Shown: piece after piece, positions 36,655 to 49,121 of the stretch | Layout: the number at the start of each line of letters is the position of its first letter | Numbering within the stretch: the first letter of the stretch is position 1 | NCBI RefSeq assembly: GCF_048544455.1 | Contig: NC_133534.1 | Span: 221,616,292-221,680,291 of the forward strand | Source: Silene latifolia | Taxonomy: Eukaryota > Streptophyta > Magnoliopsida > Caryophyllales > Caryophyllaceae | Length of the DNA: 64,000 nt | Direction: 5' to 3' | Program-made: the position numbers and the translations under genes | The notes under the pieces: model-generated | The model's database searches: none | The model's input: the letters and a program-made list of their open reading frames with translations, nothing else | Told to the model about the DNA's origin: nothing

Positions 36655-36856
36655 AAAATGGCACTCGGTCGAGTGTTGAGTCCACTCGGTCGAGTGCTCA
36701 TCCACTCGGTCGAGTGCCTTTTCCACCGAGTCGAGTGACCCACTTACATAAATGTTCAAGTTTCTGAAAAATGGTCCAATCGGTCGAGTACTAAGGTTCA
36801 CTCGGTCGAGTGACTGGTACTCGGTCGAGTACTACCTCGCACTCGGTTGGGTGCCT
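36655..36856. repeat. Cluster of CACTCGGTCGAGTG palindromes
   Basis: The 14-base palindrome CACTCGGTCGAGTG or a close variant recurs about eight times in 200 bases, spaced by unrelated words. It parallels the CTCGATCGAG clusters at 780-970 and 3690-3890, so it is probably part of an LTR retrotransposon interior. Confidence 0.85.
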
Positions 36857-37480
36857 CTCTATAGTTTGTAATTTCCGACTAAAAATTACTATTCTTGTAC
36901 TAGCGTCTACTCAATTAGCAACTATTACCGATCACAGACTAACTATAGCACTAGTGAAATCCAAACATATTTGTGGTATTAACATGCAAAAGGACGAGGC
37001 TAACGCCCCTTACACACCAACACGTGATAACCATTTCCAAAACATGTTACACACATCAATTATTCAATTCCACTTTCACATGTCATCATACACCACATGA
37101 GTAATTATATCGTGCAAGAAGCTTATTCATGGCTATGACACACATGTCAATTATGGCATTAAAACTCACCATATATTATCATACATTACATGAAGGATTA
37201 TGTCAAGCAAGAAATCTATCAACTTGGATCAACACGCGAAAAATCACGTCATGCAAGGACTTGCCAATTTAACATTGAACCCATGAAATCACACAACATC
37301 AAATAGCGTTTCCCCCTACCCATAACTACCCACGTAGTGACCAACCGAGACAATAGGATCTAGTTTTGAGATGAGGATCCTACTCAATCAAAACCGACCT
37401 CCTATTGTACTCATGTCGGGTTCATTTTATTAGACACACATACGTTCATTTTGATTCATTGGTTTAGGTTCCAAAATCTT

Positions 37481-37493
37481 CGCTCTGATACCA
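37481..37493 (-). promoter_or_regulatory. Primer-binding site, initiator tRNA-Met type
   Basis: The minus strand reads TGGTATCAGAGCG, complementary to the 3' end of initiator tRNA-Met, three bases inside the LTR end GGTGTTACA. This is the usual arrangement for Tekay/Del chromoviruses. Confidence 0.85.
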
Positions 37494-37496
37494 CTT

Positions 37497-38059
37497 TGTA
37501 ACACCATCTTCTTACCCGGCCAAGGTAATTAGGAGATGTTATCATCTCGATTTCCCGAGGCAGTGAAATCGGAATTACAATTAAGAAACTCTTTGTATAA
37601 ATAACAAGTTTAGTTATTTACATAACAAAGAATGATTAAAATAAAAGTGAACTATACAACTTGACTACCATGTATGTTATCTATCAACTATCCAAGTACT
37701 CGACTCCAAGCCAAAGACGGTATAAAAACAGCACAACAAACACCTTATAAATCTCAGTCAAACCCGTTTAATTTATAGTGGTCAAGGGTGGTCAAAGAGA
37801 TGGTCAATGACGGTCCCAAGGTTGGTCAAGGCCGAGGCGGTCAACGGTATAAATTAATTAAGATATAGACTAGTATAAAACGGTCTTACCTTAAGATCTC
37901 GAGGCGGATGGACAAAATGCTTCTTTCATTTTTCTCCCCTTTTATCTATTTTCATCTCTCTATAATCTTATGGTGGAGTGTTGTGATGTTATGAGATTAT
38001 GGATAGGGTGAGTAGATAAGATAAGGGGAGTGGTAGTATGGTAGGTGGAGAATATACAT

Positions 38060-38148
<89 letters not shown>

Positions 38149-39496
38149 ACTCGTAGAATCCAATGTAATTTTATAAAATATATTTTCTCATTTACCGTTG
38201 ACTAGCCTTTGACCGAGGTAAATAAAATACGAGTATTACAGTGATGGAAATTACTTAATTAATCGTAGGATGTGGCTTCTAGATGAGGATATGTTTGCTT
38301 GTGCTAACTGGAGCATGCTAAAAGGTAGGATTTTCCTACTCGTTTCAATAAGTAATGAATGGTTGCATATGTCATTATTGTGTTGTTATTGCATGATAAC
38401 ATGATTATTGTGGGTAATTGTTGTTAGTCTCCTATTAATGTCGAGATTTCATAGTGGCATGATAATGGGTGGTTAATGTTGGTTTTATGATAGCATGGGA
38501 TTTGCCTTATAACATGTAATTGGATGATTATGTCTTAGTAGATGTGGTAATGGAGGGGTTTGCATTATAGCATGTTAATTGAGGAGTATGTCCATTAAGT
38601 ATCTCTTTGATTGTTGGTTCACATGAATACTTGGCTTAATTGGCATCCATTTCATATGAGAAAGAAGCATGTTCGATAATCATTGCACATGTGAAAATAT
38701 ATTTTGGCATATATTATTGCATACTGTGTTATATGATTGTGGAGGATGTTGGAGGAGTTGTGGTGGTAATACATTGTTGGTGAGGAGACGTAAGGCGGTT
38801 GGGAGACCGTCTTACGCTTGGGTCGCCTTTTGGAGCTTACTACTCCAAGAGGGACGTGCACGTTAATGACTTGAGTATGGAGAGGCTTGTGCGATTTCAC
38901 GACGCTTGGCAGATCCTGGTTAGCGTCCGAGCTCGGTACCACGGGTGTGTCCCGAGTACCTGTTTTTACGGACTGTTGTCCGGCTGTTTAGTGGGTGGTG
39001 TTGCGGTGCCTCACTAGGTTGTTGGTACTGTGGGTGTGTACCTGGTACCGGTGTGGTGGTTGCAGTGTCGTGATGGTTGTATAGTCATGTCTTGTGCATT
39101 CCTTTGACATGTTGCATTTTCATACACTTGTGTCGTGGTTTAAGTATTTGTATTATTGAAACTGGCGTGTGTTGGTTGTGTAAATTGTCACCTACTTCTA
39201 GGGTGGCCTGTGTTGATCCATGATATTTCTGATCATATGGGGAGCAGTGAGTACAGGTTTGGCTTTGGTGTCACGCCGGAGACGGGACGAGCTTTGGACC
39301 TTAGAGTCGAGTTGTATAGCAAGATGAATGGTCTATGAGTAGTATAATGTGTGATTCACTTAATTATGTCTGTAATTCATTAAACATGTTATTTATATAA
39401 AATGTTTCTTAATTGTAATTCTGATTTCACTGCCTCAGGAAATCGAGATGGTGACATCTCCCGATTGCCTTGGCCAGATAAAAAGAGGGCGTTACA
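37497..39496 (-). repeat. Tekay/Del-like LTR, 2.0 kb
   Basis: On the minus strand it starts TGTAACGCCC at 39496 and ends GGTGTTACA at 37497, followed by the initiator-Met primer site. The two ends are inverted copies of each other for about 100 bases (GGCCAAGG...CATCTCGATTTCC...GAGGCAGTGAAATC), far longer than the usual TG/CA. An (ATT)n tract lies at 38059-38147. The interior of the retrotransposon to the left is not recognisable, so it is truncated or replaced. Confidence 0.8.
38059..38147. repeat. ATT microsatellite
   Basis: About thirty ATT units lie within the Tekay-like LTR. The Asn-rich frame on the minus strand is a by-product. Confidence 0.97.
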
Positions 39497-39557
39497 GTTT
39501 CAAACTATTTTGGCCAATGGGTATGATGCGGGAGCAATAAAATATAATGATAATGAA

Positions 39558-40756
39558 TGATGCGTGCCTGTTTCATACTTTTATACTATTCCTTTGCACG
39601 CATTTCTATGCTATTTTGAGTAATGTAAGCTACTATTCTCCCATGAATTTGCTACTTTGTGTTATTTTGTATTCATTGCAGATTTGGACTCGGAGAAGTA
39701 TAAACAAGCCAAAACCCGCTCCTGAAGTCACATTTTGGATACTAGTGAAGTTAAGCTCGGGAGAAATCATGTCGGAATACGTGAAGACGTGAGGAAGCAT
39801 GCTAGAGTGAGGATTAGACGCTGCTGTTTCCCAGAAAAGTCGATCGACAGCTTCTGATGGTCGATTACTGGTTTGCTCAGAGGAAAAGTCGATCAACGGC
39901 CTTATTTGGTTGGTCGACTGTTTTGCATATCAGACCGTGTTGATTTAATTGTTAATTCGGCCTATTAGTTGTTTAATGAATAAATATTAGCTATATTTAT
40001 ATAAAGACGAACTGAGAACAATTTTAGGTTATCTTTACTTTTGCAAAAACTCTCTTTACACGTTACTTTGCTTTTGGGAATTCGGATCTGAAAACTTGTA
40101 ATCTTGCTTCCTTTATTTTTCGGTAATTAATTAATCTTAGTTCTTTGATTATTTCTTTTACTTTATTTTCCCTATTTCTTCTTTATCATTGCAATCGTAC
40201 GCTTAATTATTATTTACTTCGTTTCATCATGTTTAGTTTAATGTCCATTATTATTGCTGAGTTTATCATTACAGTTATGCGTAGCTAATTTCCTTATGCT
40301 GGAATTTAGGAGATCCATGGTTATGTGACGGTATTTAATTAGAATATTAGATTTGGTGTAACTATCGTGTTTGAATTGTTAATCGTAGCAATTAATCTTA
40401 TTTAATTAGCTGAACGCATGCGACTAGTTACTTAATCTGGTAAACTCCAACTTAGATCGAGAGATTGGAGAGACTGATACCTACTACGAACAATAGAATA
40501 CCCTAATAAGAGCGAAAGCATATTAGAAGGATTCTAGGGCGAATAGTGGACCGAGAGGATCTTTTCACTACCCTTTAGACCGTAATTATGCTGATCTTTG
40601 ACCCTTACTTTTGACCGTTGTTAAAGACCATGGTGAACCGACAATCTTAGCTATCTCCCCTTATATTTTTAGACTCGTTCTCTACTCTTTATTTCTCTGC
40701 TTTTCACTACTTTAGTATAGCAAACAAACCAATCAAACCCCCAGATTTGTTACTTA
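39558..40756 (+). repeat. Ty3 LTR, plus strand, cut at its right end by a CACTA element
   Basis: It begins TGATGCGTGCCTGTTTCATA, like the LTR starting at 4174. It has a TATATAAAGACG promoter element near 39997, TCGATCGACAG-type palindromes at 39838-39925, and the phrase 'catggtgaaccgac' near 40630 that the LTR at 2705-4174 has in similar form. The inner end and primer site are missing because CACTA sequence begins at 40757. Confidence 0.65.
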
Positions 40757-41470
40757 CACTACTACAAATCCAGGCAACTACAACGCCCCTTTAACAACGA
40801 TTATTCACGAAAATCACAATAGACGTTGTAGAATGTATGGCGCGAATTTTACTAAAATGAATTACAACGGGTATGGTTATAAAAACCGTTGTTATAAGTT
40901 TTAACAACGGGTTACACATGCACAACCGTTGTTAATAATTTGGCGCAAAATTGACGCAAAGTTAGTGAAAAGTAATCACAACGGTTGCTTTTGGAACCCG
41001 TTGTTAAAACTTATTTGACAACGGTTGTTGATTTACAACCGTTGTTAAAACTTATTTGACAATGGTTGTTCTTTAATAACCGTTGTCAATACCTTCCATA
41101 CTATAAACCACACAAACATAAGTTTGCTACAGCCACAAAACACAAACCTTAATACACAAACACAAACCCAGCAGACAAACACAAACACAAACACAAACAC
41201 ACTTTCTCATCGTCTCTTTCTCTCTTTCTCATCGTCTCTTTATCTTCTCGCCGTCACTGTTGATTTCATCGTCTAATTATCAGGTAAATCTCGCCGTCAC
41301 TGTTGGTTTCATCGTCTTTCATCGTCATTATTTTATTTTTCTAATTATTTCATTTGCATGTGTATGTGTTAGTTTTTATCGACAATTATGTTATTTCTTT
41401 AAGTATTATTCGCTTAATTAGCTAGTAAAACAAATCAAATAAACTAAAACAAAGAAGAAGCAAGATGATC
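40757..41470 (+). mobile_element. CACTA element, left end (CACTA-1)
   Basis: It starts CACTACTACAAATCCAGG, a standard CACTA/En-Spm terminus, followed by subterminal repeats of AACAACGG/CCGTTGTT. It is nearly identical to 51675-52200 for about 530 bases, including a CT-rich leader 'ctctttctcatcgtctc'. Similarity stops near 41400 and a foldback element follows. The internal part of the same element seems to resume near 54955. Confidence 0.88.
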
Positions 41471-42439
41471 ATACCATATAAGGCCCTAAGTCCTTATAAG
41501 AGCCCTTGGATGGAAGGGATGGAGGGATGAGATTACATCTCATTGAAGGGTCACAATTCTCCCTCCCTAATCTCCTTCCCTAATTGTGTATAACTCCACC
41601 TAATTTTGTACAACTCTTCCACCATTCTAATCTCCCAACTCACTTCCTCATTCACTCATCCTCTCTCATTTCTCACATTCACTCTTTCTCTCTCATTTTC
41701 TCCCACCCTCTCTAAAAAAAAAAAAAAAACCAAGTTGATAAAAAAAACCCAAACTAAAATAAAACAAAAAAAAACCACAAAAATCACTCCACCACACCCG
41801 ACCCACCACCACCCTATCACTGCCACCACCAAACCGCTATTTCCACCACCATAGCCGCGCCGACAGCCCACTAATCCTCCTCCCTAATCACTCATAACTT
41901 CCTCCGTCCTTGCTCCCGCCTCATGTCGCGCCGACAGATCCCGAGCCCACCACCCCGACACCACCCACGACCACCATTCCCCACACTCCTTCCTCATGCT
42001 GCCCCGACAACAATCCCGACCACACCACCCCTGCCAACCCGCCACACCTGCCGACAACACCGCCTGCCGACAACACTACCGCCGACAACACCACATCCGT
42101 CCCAGATTTTCTTTTTTGTTTTTTGTTTTTGATTTTTTTTTTTGTTTTGATTTTGTTTTTTGTTTTAACCCGCCACACTTGCAAGTTCTCATCTTTTGTT
42201 TTGATTTTGCTTTTTGTTTTTTATTTTTGTTTTTTTTTTATTATTTTGTTATTTGGTTCTTGTTGTCTTGTGCACTGAGGTTGGTTTTGATTTATTTATT
42301 TGTTGGTTTTGATTTATTTGTTTATTTTTTTGTTATTTGGTTTTTTTTCCTTAGATTTACGAGTTTTTTTCTTAGATTAACGGGTTTTTTTTCCTTATTG
42401 GTTTTAGATTTGTTGATTTTAATTTTTCATATTTATTTG

Positions 42440-43603
42440 ATTTTTATAAAAGTTATACTATTTACGACTAAAGTTATACACTTAAAACATTAAAGTTATA
42501 CATTTTATGACTAAAGTTATACACTTTTTACATTAAAGTTACACTATTAACATCTAAAGTTATACATTGTATAAATTGAAGTTATACAACCATTCAAGTT
42601 TGTTTTGTTGTTTTTTTGTTTGGTTTGGTTTTGGTTTTTTTTTGTTATTTGTTTTTTTTTAATTATTGGTTAATTTTTTATTATTGTTATTGAAGTTTTT
42701 TTTATTGTACTTTTTTGACTTATTGGTTTTTTTAATATCATCTTCTTATGTGTTGTTATTATGAGTTTTTTTGGTTTTTGTTATTATTTAATTTTTTTTC
42801 AGATTTAATATTTGTTGATTAATTACGATTTTTCATATTTATTTGGTTTTATAAAAGTTATATTATTTACGACTAAAGTTATACACTTAAAACATTAAAG
42901 TTATACACTGGGTGCATTAAAGTTATACATCTTGTCTATTAAAGTTATACACTGCGTGCATTAAAGTTATACAATTTTGGACTAAAGTTATACAATTTTG
43001 GACTGAAGTTGTACTCTTATGGAATAAAGTTATACAATTTTGGACTAAAATTACACAAATTTGGACTGAAGTTATACAAATAAGGACTAAAGTTATACAA
43101 TTTTGGACTAAAGTTATACAAATTTGGACTACAATTATACAAAAAATGATTGAAGTTATACAAATAAGGACAAAAGTTATTCACATAAGGACTAAAGTTA
43201 TACAAAAATGGACTAAAGTTATACAAAAAAGGACTGAAGTTATACAAAAATAGACCAAAGTTATACAAAAAAAGACTAAAGTTATACAAAAATTGGACTA
43301 AAGTCATACAACAATGGATTAAAGTTATACAAAAATGAACCAAAATTATACAAAAATGAACCAAAGTTATACAAAAAATTGGACTAAAGTTATACAAAAA
43401 TGAACCAAAGTTATACAAAAATGAACCAAAGTTATACAAAAATAGACCAGAGTTATACAAAAATGCACCAAAGTTATACAAAAAATGGACTAAAGTTATA
43501 CAAAAAATTGGACTAAAGTTATACAAAATTGGACTAAAGTTATACAAAAATGAACCAAAGTTATACAAAAATGAACCAAAGTTATACAAAAATTGACTAA
43601 AGT
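42440..43603. repeat. Tandem array of ~21-bp 'actaaagttatacaaaaatgg' units
   Basis: The unit is loosely conserved on the left (42440-43020) and more regular from 43020. A Tyr-Asn-Phe frame on the minus strand results from the 21-bp period (7 codons) and is not a gene. Confidence 0.95.
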
Positions 43604-44225
43604 TAGTCCATATTTGTATAACTTTATTCCATATTTGTATAACTTTAGTCCATTTTTGTATAACTTTGGTTCATTTTTGTATAACTTTGGTTCATTTTTG
43701 TATAACTTTAGTCCAATTTTTTGTATAACTTTAGTCCAATTTTTGTGTAACTTTAGTCTTTTTTTGTATAACTTTGGTCTATTTTTGTATAACTTTGGTT
43801 CATGTTTGTATAACTTTAGTCCATTTTTGTATAACTTTGGTTCATTTTTGTATAACTTTGGTCCATTTTTGTATAACTTTAGTCCTTATTTGTATAACTT
43901 TAGCCCATATTTGTATAACTTTAATCCATATTTGTATAACTTTAGTCCATTTCTGTATAACTTTGGTTCATTTTTGTATAACTTTGGTTCATTTTTGTAT
44001 AACTTTGGTTCAATTTTGTATAACTTTCGTCCTTATTTGTATAACTTTAATCCATTTTTGTATAACTTTAGTCCATTTTTGTATAACTTTGGTTCATTTT
44101 TGTATAACTTTGGTTCATTTTTGTATAACTTTAGTCCAATTTTTGTATAACTTTGGTCTATTTTTGTATAACTTTGGTCTATTTTTATATAACTTTGGTT
44201 CATTTTTGTATAAGCTTTAGTCCAT
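43604..44225. repeat. Inverted array of the same 21-bp unit
   Basis: From the centre at about 43604 the units run as the reverse complement (agtccatttttgtataactt). With the array on the left they form a palindrome with arms of at least 600 bases. Confidence 0.95.
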
Positions 44226-45087
44226 TTTTGTCTTAGATGAAAAAAAAGTATCTCACAAAAAAAAAACGAGATTTAAAACACGAAATCTTAAAAAAAACGT
44301 ATAACAAGAAGAGATTTAAGAAAATGAATAAAAAATGAGAACTAACAAAATAAAAGACAACTAAAATAAAATAAAAGACAAAAAAAAATAATGAATGGAA
44401 AAAATAACTCAAAACATACAAATTAACACAAAACGAAAAAAAAAAAAAAAAACCGAGTTGGAAAAAAAAAAAAGTCAGCGGCGGTGGGGCGGCGGAGGTG
44501 GGGTGGCGGCGGCGGTTTGGTGGGTGGTTAGTTGGTGTCGGGTGGGGTGGTGGTGGGTGGTGGTGAATGAGGAAGAGAGAAATGAATGATTTATTTGAGT
44601 TTTTTTATTTATTTGGATTTTTTGGGTTTTTTATTTATTTGGATTTTTGGGTTTTTTTTATTTATTTGGTTTTTTTTTAGAGTTTCAGAGAAGAGAGAAA
44701 TGAAATGTGTAAGATGAAAGAGAAATGGATGAGTGGAAAACAAATATATAGTAAATTAGTGATTAATTAGAGTGGATTAGTGAATGAGGAGAGAGATGGT
44801 GAGATTAGCTTATAAACACACTTTTTTGGGGTTGATCTCATCCCTCCATCTCCCTCCATCCAATGGCTCATAATAGAACTTATGGACTTAATATATCTTT
44901 TGGCCTTAGTTGATCTCTTCTCTCTATATATATATATTTAGGATCCGGTGAGAACGACTATTCAGTGAGAACGCCCTTTATAATAAAACCTCACGCGCGT
45001 TTTTAGTTGTTCACAACCAAATTCCATCTCTCATTCTCTCCCAATCATATTTCTCCTAAAATTCTAACCACCCCATCACCACCTACC

Positions 45088-45679
45088 AGACCTGGCAAAA
45101 CGGGTCACTCGGGTCGGGTACGGGTCGGGTCAGTTTGAGTCGGGTCATTTCGGGTCTGCCACATATTTCGGGTCGGGTTGGGTCGGATCGGGCCACTTTC
45201 GGGTTTCGGGTCAATTTCGGGTGACCTGTTGTCGGGTCATTTCGGGTCGGGTCATTTTCGGGTATAGGTCATTTTGGGTCGGGTTGCTTTTGAGTTAATG
45301 GCTAAGCAATTAAGTTAATACTATTTTGATTAAGAAATGCTATTTTGCAAATTTAACCATTTATTAGGATTATTGTAATCAATGAAACTTTATTTTGATA
45401 TATATAATATTAATATGAGTTAGTACTAGTCGTTTCAGGTCATTTTGGGTCACTTCAAGTCATTTGGGATCAGGTCAGTTATGAGTCGGGTCTTTTCAGA
45501 TTGGGTCACCTCGGGTCGGGTCAACATTGGGTCAGACAATGTTCGGGTCGGGTCTGGATCGAGTCGGGTCAATTCGGGTTTCGGGTCATATTCGGGTCAA
45601 GCAAGTTCGGGTCATTTTCGGGTCTCGGGTCAGCCTTTTCGGGTCGGGTCATTCGGGTCTCACCCATTTTGCCAGGTCT
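45088..45679. mobile_element. GGGTCGGGTC-rich element with 10-bp target duplication
   Basis: The ends are AGACCTGGCAAAACGGGT and the inverse ACCCATTTTGCCAGGTCT. ACCACCTACC lies directly outside both ends (45078-45087 and 45680-45689). The body is a degenerate array of CGGGTCATTTCGGGTC. A 9-10 bp duplication suggests a Mutator-like origin. Relatives in this window lie at 16089 and 25742. Confidence 0.85.
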
Positions 45680-46220
45680 ACCACCTACCACCCTGCCATG
45701 CCACCTACTACTTTGACGTCATCTCCGACGATGATAACCAAATCCGGCGAGCAAACGTGGCAGAGGCGCCATCTCCAACGCCATCAGACGCCACAATCAC
45801 CACGAAAAATCAATCAAAATCAAAATCACACAAATTGAAAAAATTGGGGATTTGGTGTTTGATTTTAGGGAAAATAGCGCAGAGAGTAGACAATCGCGAA
45901 ATCCAAAAATTTTGAAGAGAGAAAAGATATTTCGCAAATCATTATGAATCTTAAATCATCAACTTAGTTTGTTATCACTGCCATGCTCGTAATTGTATTG
46001 TTAATGAGCGCAATTTCCGAATTATGGTTTTTGGAGTTAGTTTGGAATTCATCAATTGAAGAATCTTGGTCATTAAATCTACGATTTCTGCAAATCCGAT
46101 GATGTCAAATTGACACACTTCCTGTCCAGGGGCGTCACGGGGAGGTCGGCGAGGTAAGATATGCGCGCACAGGAAAGTAGTTGTAGCACGTCGGAGTTGA
46201 TTGTCGAGAGTCAGTTGACT

Positions 46221-46356
46221 GGTACTTCTCTGGCGACGTCGATGTTTGCCGGGCACGGATTCGTGTGGTGGTGGTCATGGTTGTGGGTTGAGTTGCTATT
46301 GTTGGTATTAGTGGTGGCGGCATGGTTGTTGGTGGTACGGCCGTACGGGAGTCAAA
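46221..46356. repeat. 130-bp block, copy 1
   Basis: It starts GGTACTTCTCTGGCGACGTC and ends near GTACGGCCGTACGGGAGT. It recurs at 46761-46891 with few changes; copy 1 has a short extra segment before the GTACGGCCGTAC palindrome. Confidence 0.85.
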
Positions 46357-46560
46357 GGGCTCATGAATCTGAGGCTAACAGTGATAATGATGAGGATGGC
46401 GATTTTGAAAATGTAGAAATGGGTGAACTTGATGCTATCAACTTGACTGGGGACAGTGGCGCAAAACAGAATGAAGATAAAGCAGCAATTGAATTACGGA
46501 AGCTAAAAAAGCTTGCTCTTCGTGCAATGTTTGATGCACAATATCCTTTTTCAGTTTTTA
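46356..46560 (+). pseudogene. Captured gene fragment, acidic region (possibly BMS1-like)
   Basis: The plus-strand frame reads an acidic run (SDNDEDGDFENVEMGELD), then ELRKLKKLALRAMFDAQY before turning non-protein-like at about 46545. The Lys/Leu phrase recalls the acidic linker of plant BMS1-type ribosome-assembly GTPases, but this is from memory and weak. It lies inside element A and has no start or intact ends, so I read it as an exon carried by a transposon. Confidence 0.4.
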
Positions 46561-46760
46561 TTCTAAATTGCTCAAACTTTCCTGCTTTCTTCTATTATTC
46601 GCTTAAATTTCTCTCTTTATGCATGGGCACCTCTCCCAGTTTCACCATTATTTTTATATTTTCTCCTGCTTGCATTTAACTTTCCAGTATATATAATCTT
46701 TAGATGGAGATGAACCAAATGTTCTCCGCCCATACCCTTAAGAATACTCCCATTGTTAGT

Positions 46761-46891
46761 GGTACTTCTCTGGCGACATCGATGTTTGCCGGGCACGGAT
46801 TCGTGTGGTGGTGGTCATGGTTATGGGTTGAGTTGCTATTGTTGTTGTTAGTGGTGGCGGCTGGTGGTACGGCCGTACGGGAGTTCAAGTG
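46761..46891. repeat. 130-bp block, copy 2
   Basis: Direct repeat of 46221-46356, separated by about 400 bases that hold the possible captured exon. Confidence 0.85.
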
Positions 46892-47179
46892 GGAGGTGGG
46901 ATAATATATGTGGTTGAGGCATTGGAGGTGCACCGGGATGCATGTCGGCGGTAGGAGGTTCTTGCTAGGAGTGTGTGGTGTTGGCGGTGCGTGGTAGTTA
47001 CGGTGTGGTTTGTAATTTGGGAAATTGTTATAAGTGTATCTAGTCCCCCTATTTCTGTATCTAGAGTACTATTTTTGTGTATTCAGATCATTTGTATTTT
47101 TTGTATCTAGCGTAGGGAAAAATGTACCTAGTACGAAAAAAAATGTATGTGAAATGTTATAAAATGTACCCAGGATTTA

Positions 47180-47470
47180 TGTAGTAAGTGAATTTATGGT
47201 AGTCTAAAGTATACATGAGATTTAGTGTATCTATGATAGATTAAAGTGTATCTACATTGTTGAAAAAATGTATCTAAAATTATGAAAAAAAAGTGTATCT
47301 ACGATACATTAAACTGTACCTATTTTAGTTAAAAGTGTATATGAGATTTGGTAAAAAAAAAAAAAAAGTGTATCTACATTCTTAAAATGCGTATATAGAA
47401 TTTTGGTAAAAAGTGTACCTACATTAGTTAAAAGTGTATATGAGATTTGTTAAAAAAAAAAAAGTGCACA
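47180..47470. repeat. Degenerate 'aaagtgtatctacatt' tandem region
   Basis: Words such as AAAGTGTATCTAC and AAAAGTGTATATGAGATTTG repeat irregularly near the right end of element A. Confidence 0.7.
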
Positions 47471-47538
47471 TTTTATATATATTCTAATGTATCTAGTGCG
47501 TTCTCACCGTTCTCACCGAATAGTCGTTCTCACCGGAT

Positions 47539-47661
<123 letters not shown>

Positions 47662-48493
47662 ATTTGAGATCCTATGAGAACCCTTAGTATAATGAGAACT
47701 GTGAGAACCTCTTAAAACCCTTAGATTTTAAACCGATGAAGGATTGAGATTTGAGCATGGTCCAACCTCTTTTACTTTCCAATATCTGTCACTGCGTTTT
47801 ACTCTTATCTCTCCTCATTCACCAGACTCCCTCTTCTTCCTTCTTCATTATTTTGTGTGCCATTACTTTAATTTCGACCAAATTACACCATACATTAGAA
47901 TTCAAATTTGCTTCCTTTTCCATTCTCAATAAATTCATCTATGATTATTCTAATTTGAGCAGATTACAATTTAGGTAATTTATTCAATTTTCCTTACGTC
48001 TTTTTTATTCCTCAATTTTTACGATTTTTATGATTCAAATCATTTGATTATGGTTGCATTCGTGATGAGTTCTTCATTTTTCTATTTTCGTTGCTTTCAA
48101 ATGTCGTTCGGTTCAATTACTTACATTGTTTTGCTAATTACAACTTAGGGTTGCATTCCATTTTAGTTTCAGGACAATTACTCATATCTGAATGGCTTTT
48201 GAATGACAAGGAACTTACTGCACAAGGCCCTGTTCTGCTAATGATTTGAAGAAGATCCTTGGATTGGGTATTTACTTAAGTTTAATTTGTGCTTCTAATT
48301 GTTTAAAATATTGATCTTTGAGATATACTTTATGTTAATTGTATTCGATGAATTCATCTTTTTGATTGAAATGATAATGTTGATGTTGCGTGATTGAAGT
48401 ATTGTTTTGTTGGTGGTAATGATTTCATGGATTCATTAATTACTGTTGGAAATGAGTTCTACTCCCACCGTCTCTACATTACCTTACAAAATA

Positions 48494-48582
48494 TTCCCTC
48501 TGTGTCAATTATTTGTTGACCTTTTTAATTCTTTTTGAGAAGTATTTTATTAAAGCTAAACAAATGATTGAGATGGAGCGAG
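48494..48582. mobile_element. Short Stowaway-like MITE
   Basis: The 89-bp element runs from TTCCCTCTGTGTCAATTATT to GATTGAGATGGAGCGAG with TA on both sides. Confidence 0.5.
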
Positions 48583-49049
48583 TATGAAATTGTACGATTA
48601 AGGTTTAACCACACAATTCAAAATGAGTTCTTGTTTCAACGTAATAAAGATGAGAGTGATGAGTGAGGGAATTTATGTACTAGTCGAAATAGAATCTTAT
48701 AAACGGTGAAACTTAGGGAAAAATGGACGGTATGTATTTGATATTACCAAATGTTGATGGAGCTGATGGTTGCATCTTGGTGCAAGTAAGGAAATCCTTT
48801 TCTGAATAGGAAAGCAAATGATATAAGCATATACCGAGTAATTGCTTAGGGAAAAATGAGAGTGACTAGAAGAGATATGTCTCTTCATCAGATAATAACT
48901 AACTATATTTAATGTACATGTGTTAGAAAAGGTGTCTAATGTTTCTTCAAACTCATTTAGTGATAGGTACTTTACTATTTAACCTGTGGGTGGCTTTGTT
49001 TTACCTCTTTGAAATGTCCCTTATTTTATCTTTGTTTAGCGTAACTTAA

Positions 49050-49121
49050 AGGCTATTAGCTTAATGGTAGAGCGATGTGTAAATTTTGCACAAGGGTATG
49101 GGTTCGAGTCCCATATAGCCT
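49050..49121 (+). tRNA. tRNA-like sequence, probable pseudogene
   Basis: 72 bases fold as a cloverleaf: 7-bp acceptor (AGGCTAT/ATAGCCT), 4-bp D stem (GCTT/GAGC), 5-bp anticodon stem (TGTGT/GCACA) and T arm ATGGG-TTCGAGT-CCCAT. The anticodon loop AAATTTT lacks the invariant U33, so decoding is unlikely and no amino acid is assigned. Box A and box B resemblance is good. Confidence 0.5.

Larger units (their letters stand above)
41470..44910. mobile_element. Foldback element with a giant imperfect palindrome
   Basis: The ends are inverted over hundreds of bases: CCCTTGGATGGAAGGGATGG and GATGAGAT on the left, with matching inverted text near 44840-44870. Further inside, the CCACCACC-rich left arm (41780-42070) mirrors a GGTGGTGG-rich right arm (44475-44570). 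The centre is two arrays of 21-bp repeats in opposite orientation. There is no transposase. This resembles non-autonomous foldback or Mutator-like elements. The exact ends and target duplication are uncertain. Confidence 0.7.

Noticed and set aside
37960-38163. Poly-Asn frame on the minus strand
   Set aside because: It is a translation of the ATT microsatellite inside a retrotransposon LTR.
41606-42493. Pro/Thr-rich and Phe-rich frames on the plus strand
   Set aside because: They arise from CCACCA-rich and TTTTGTTTT-rich arms of the foldback element. Neighbouring frames are equally open, and the arms are inverted copies of each other.
43017-44220. Long frames on both strands rich in Tyr-Asn-Phe and Ile-Thr-Leu-Val repeats
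   Set aside because: They are produced by a 21-bp tandem repeat, which is a multiple of three and so keeps frames open on both strands. There is no start context, domain or unique sequence.
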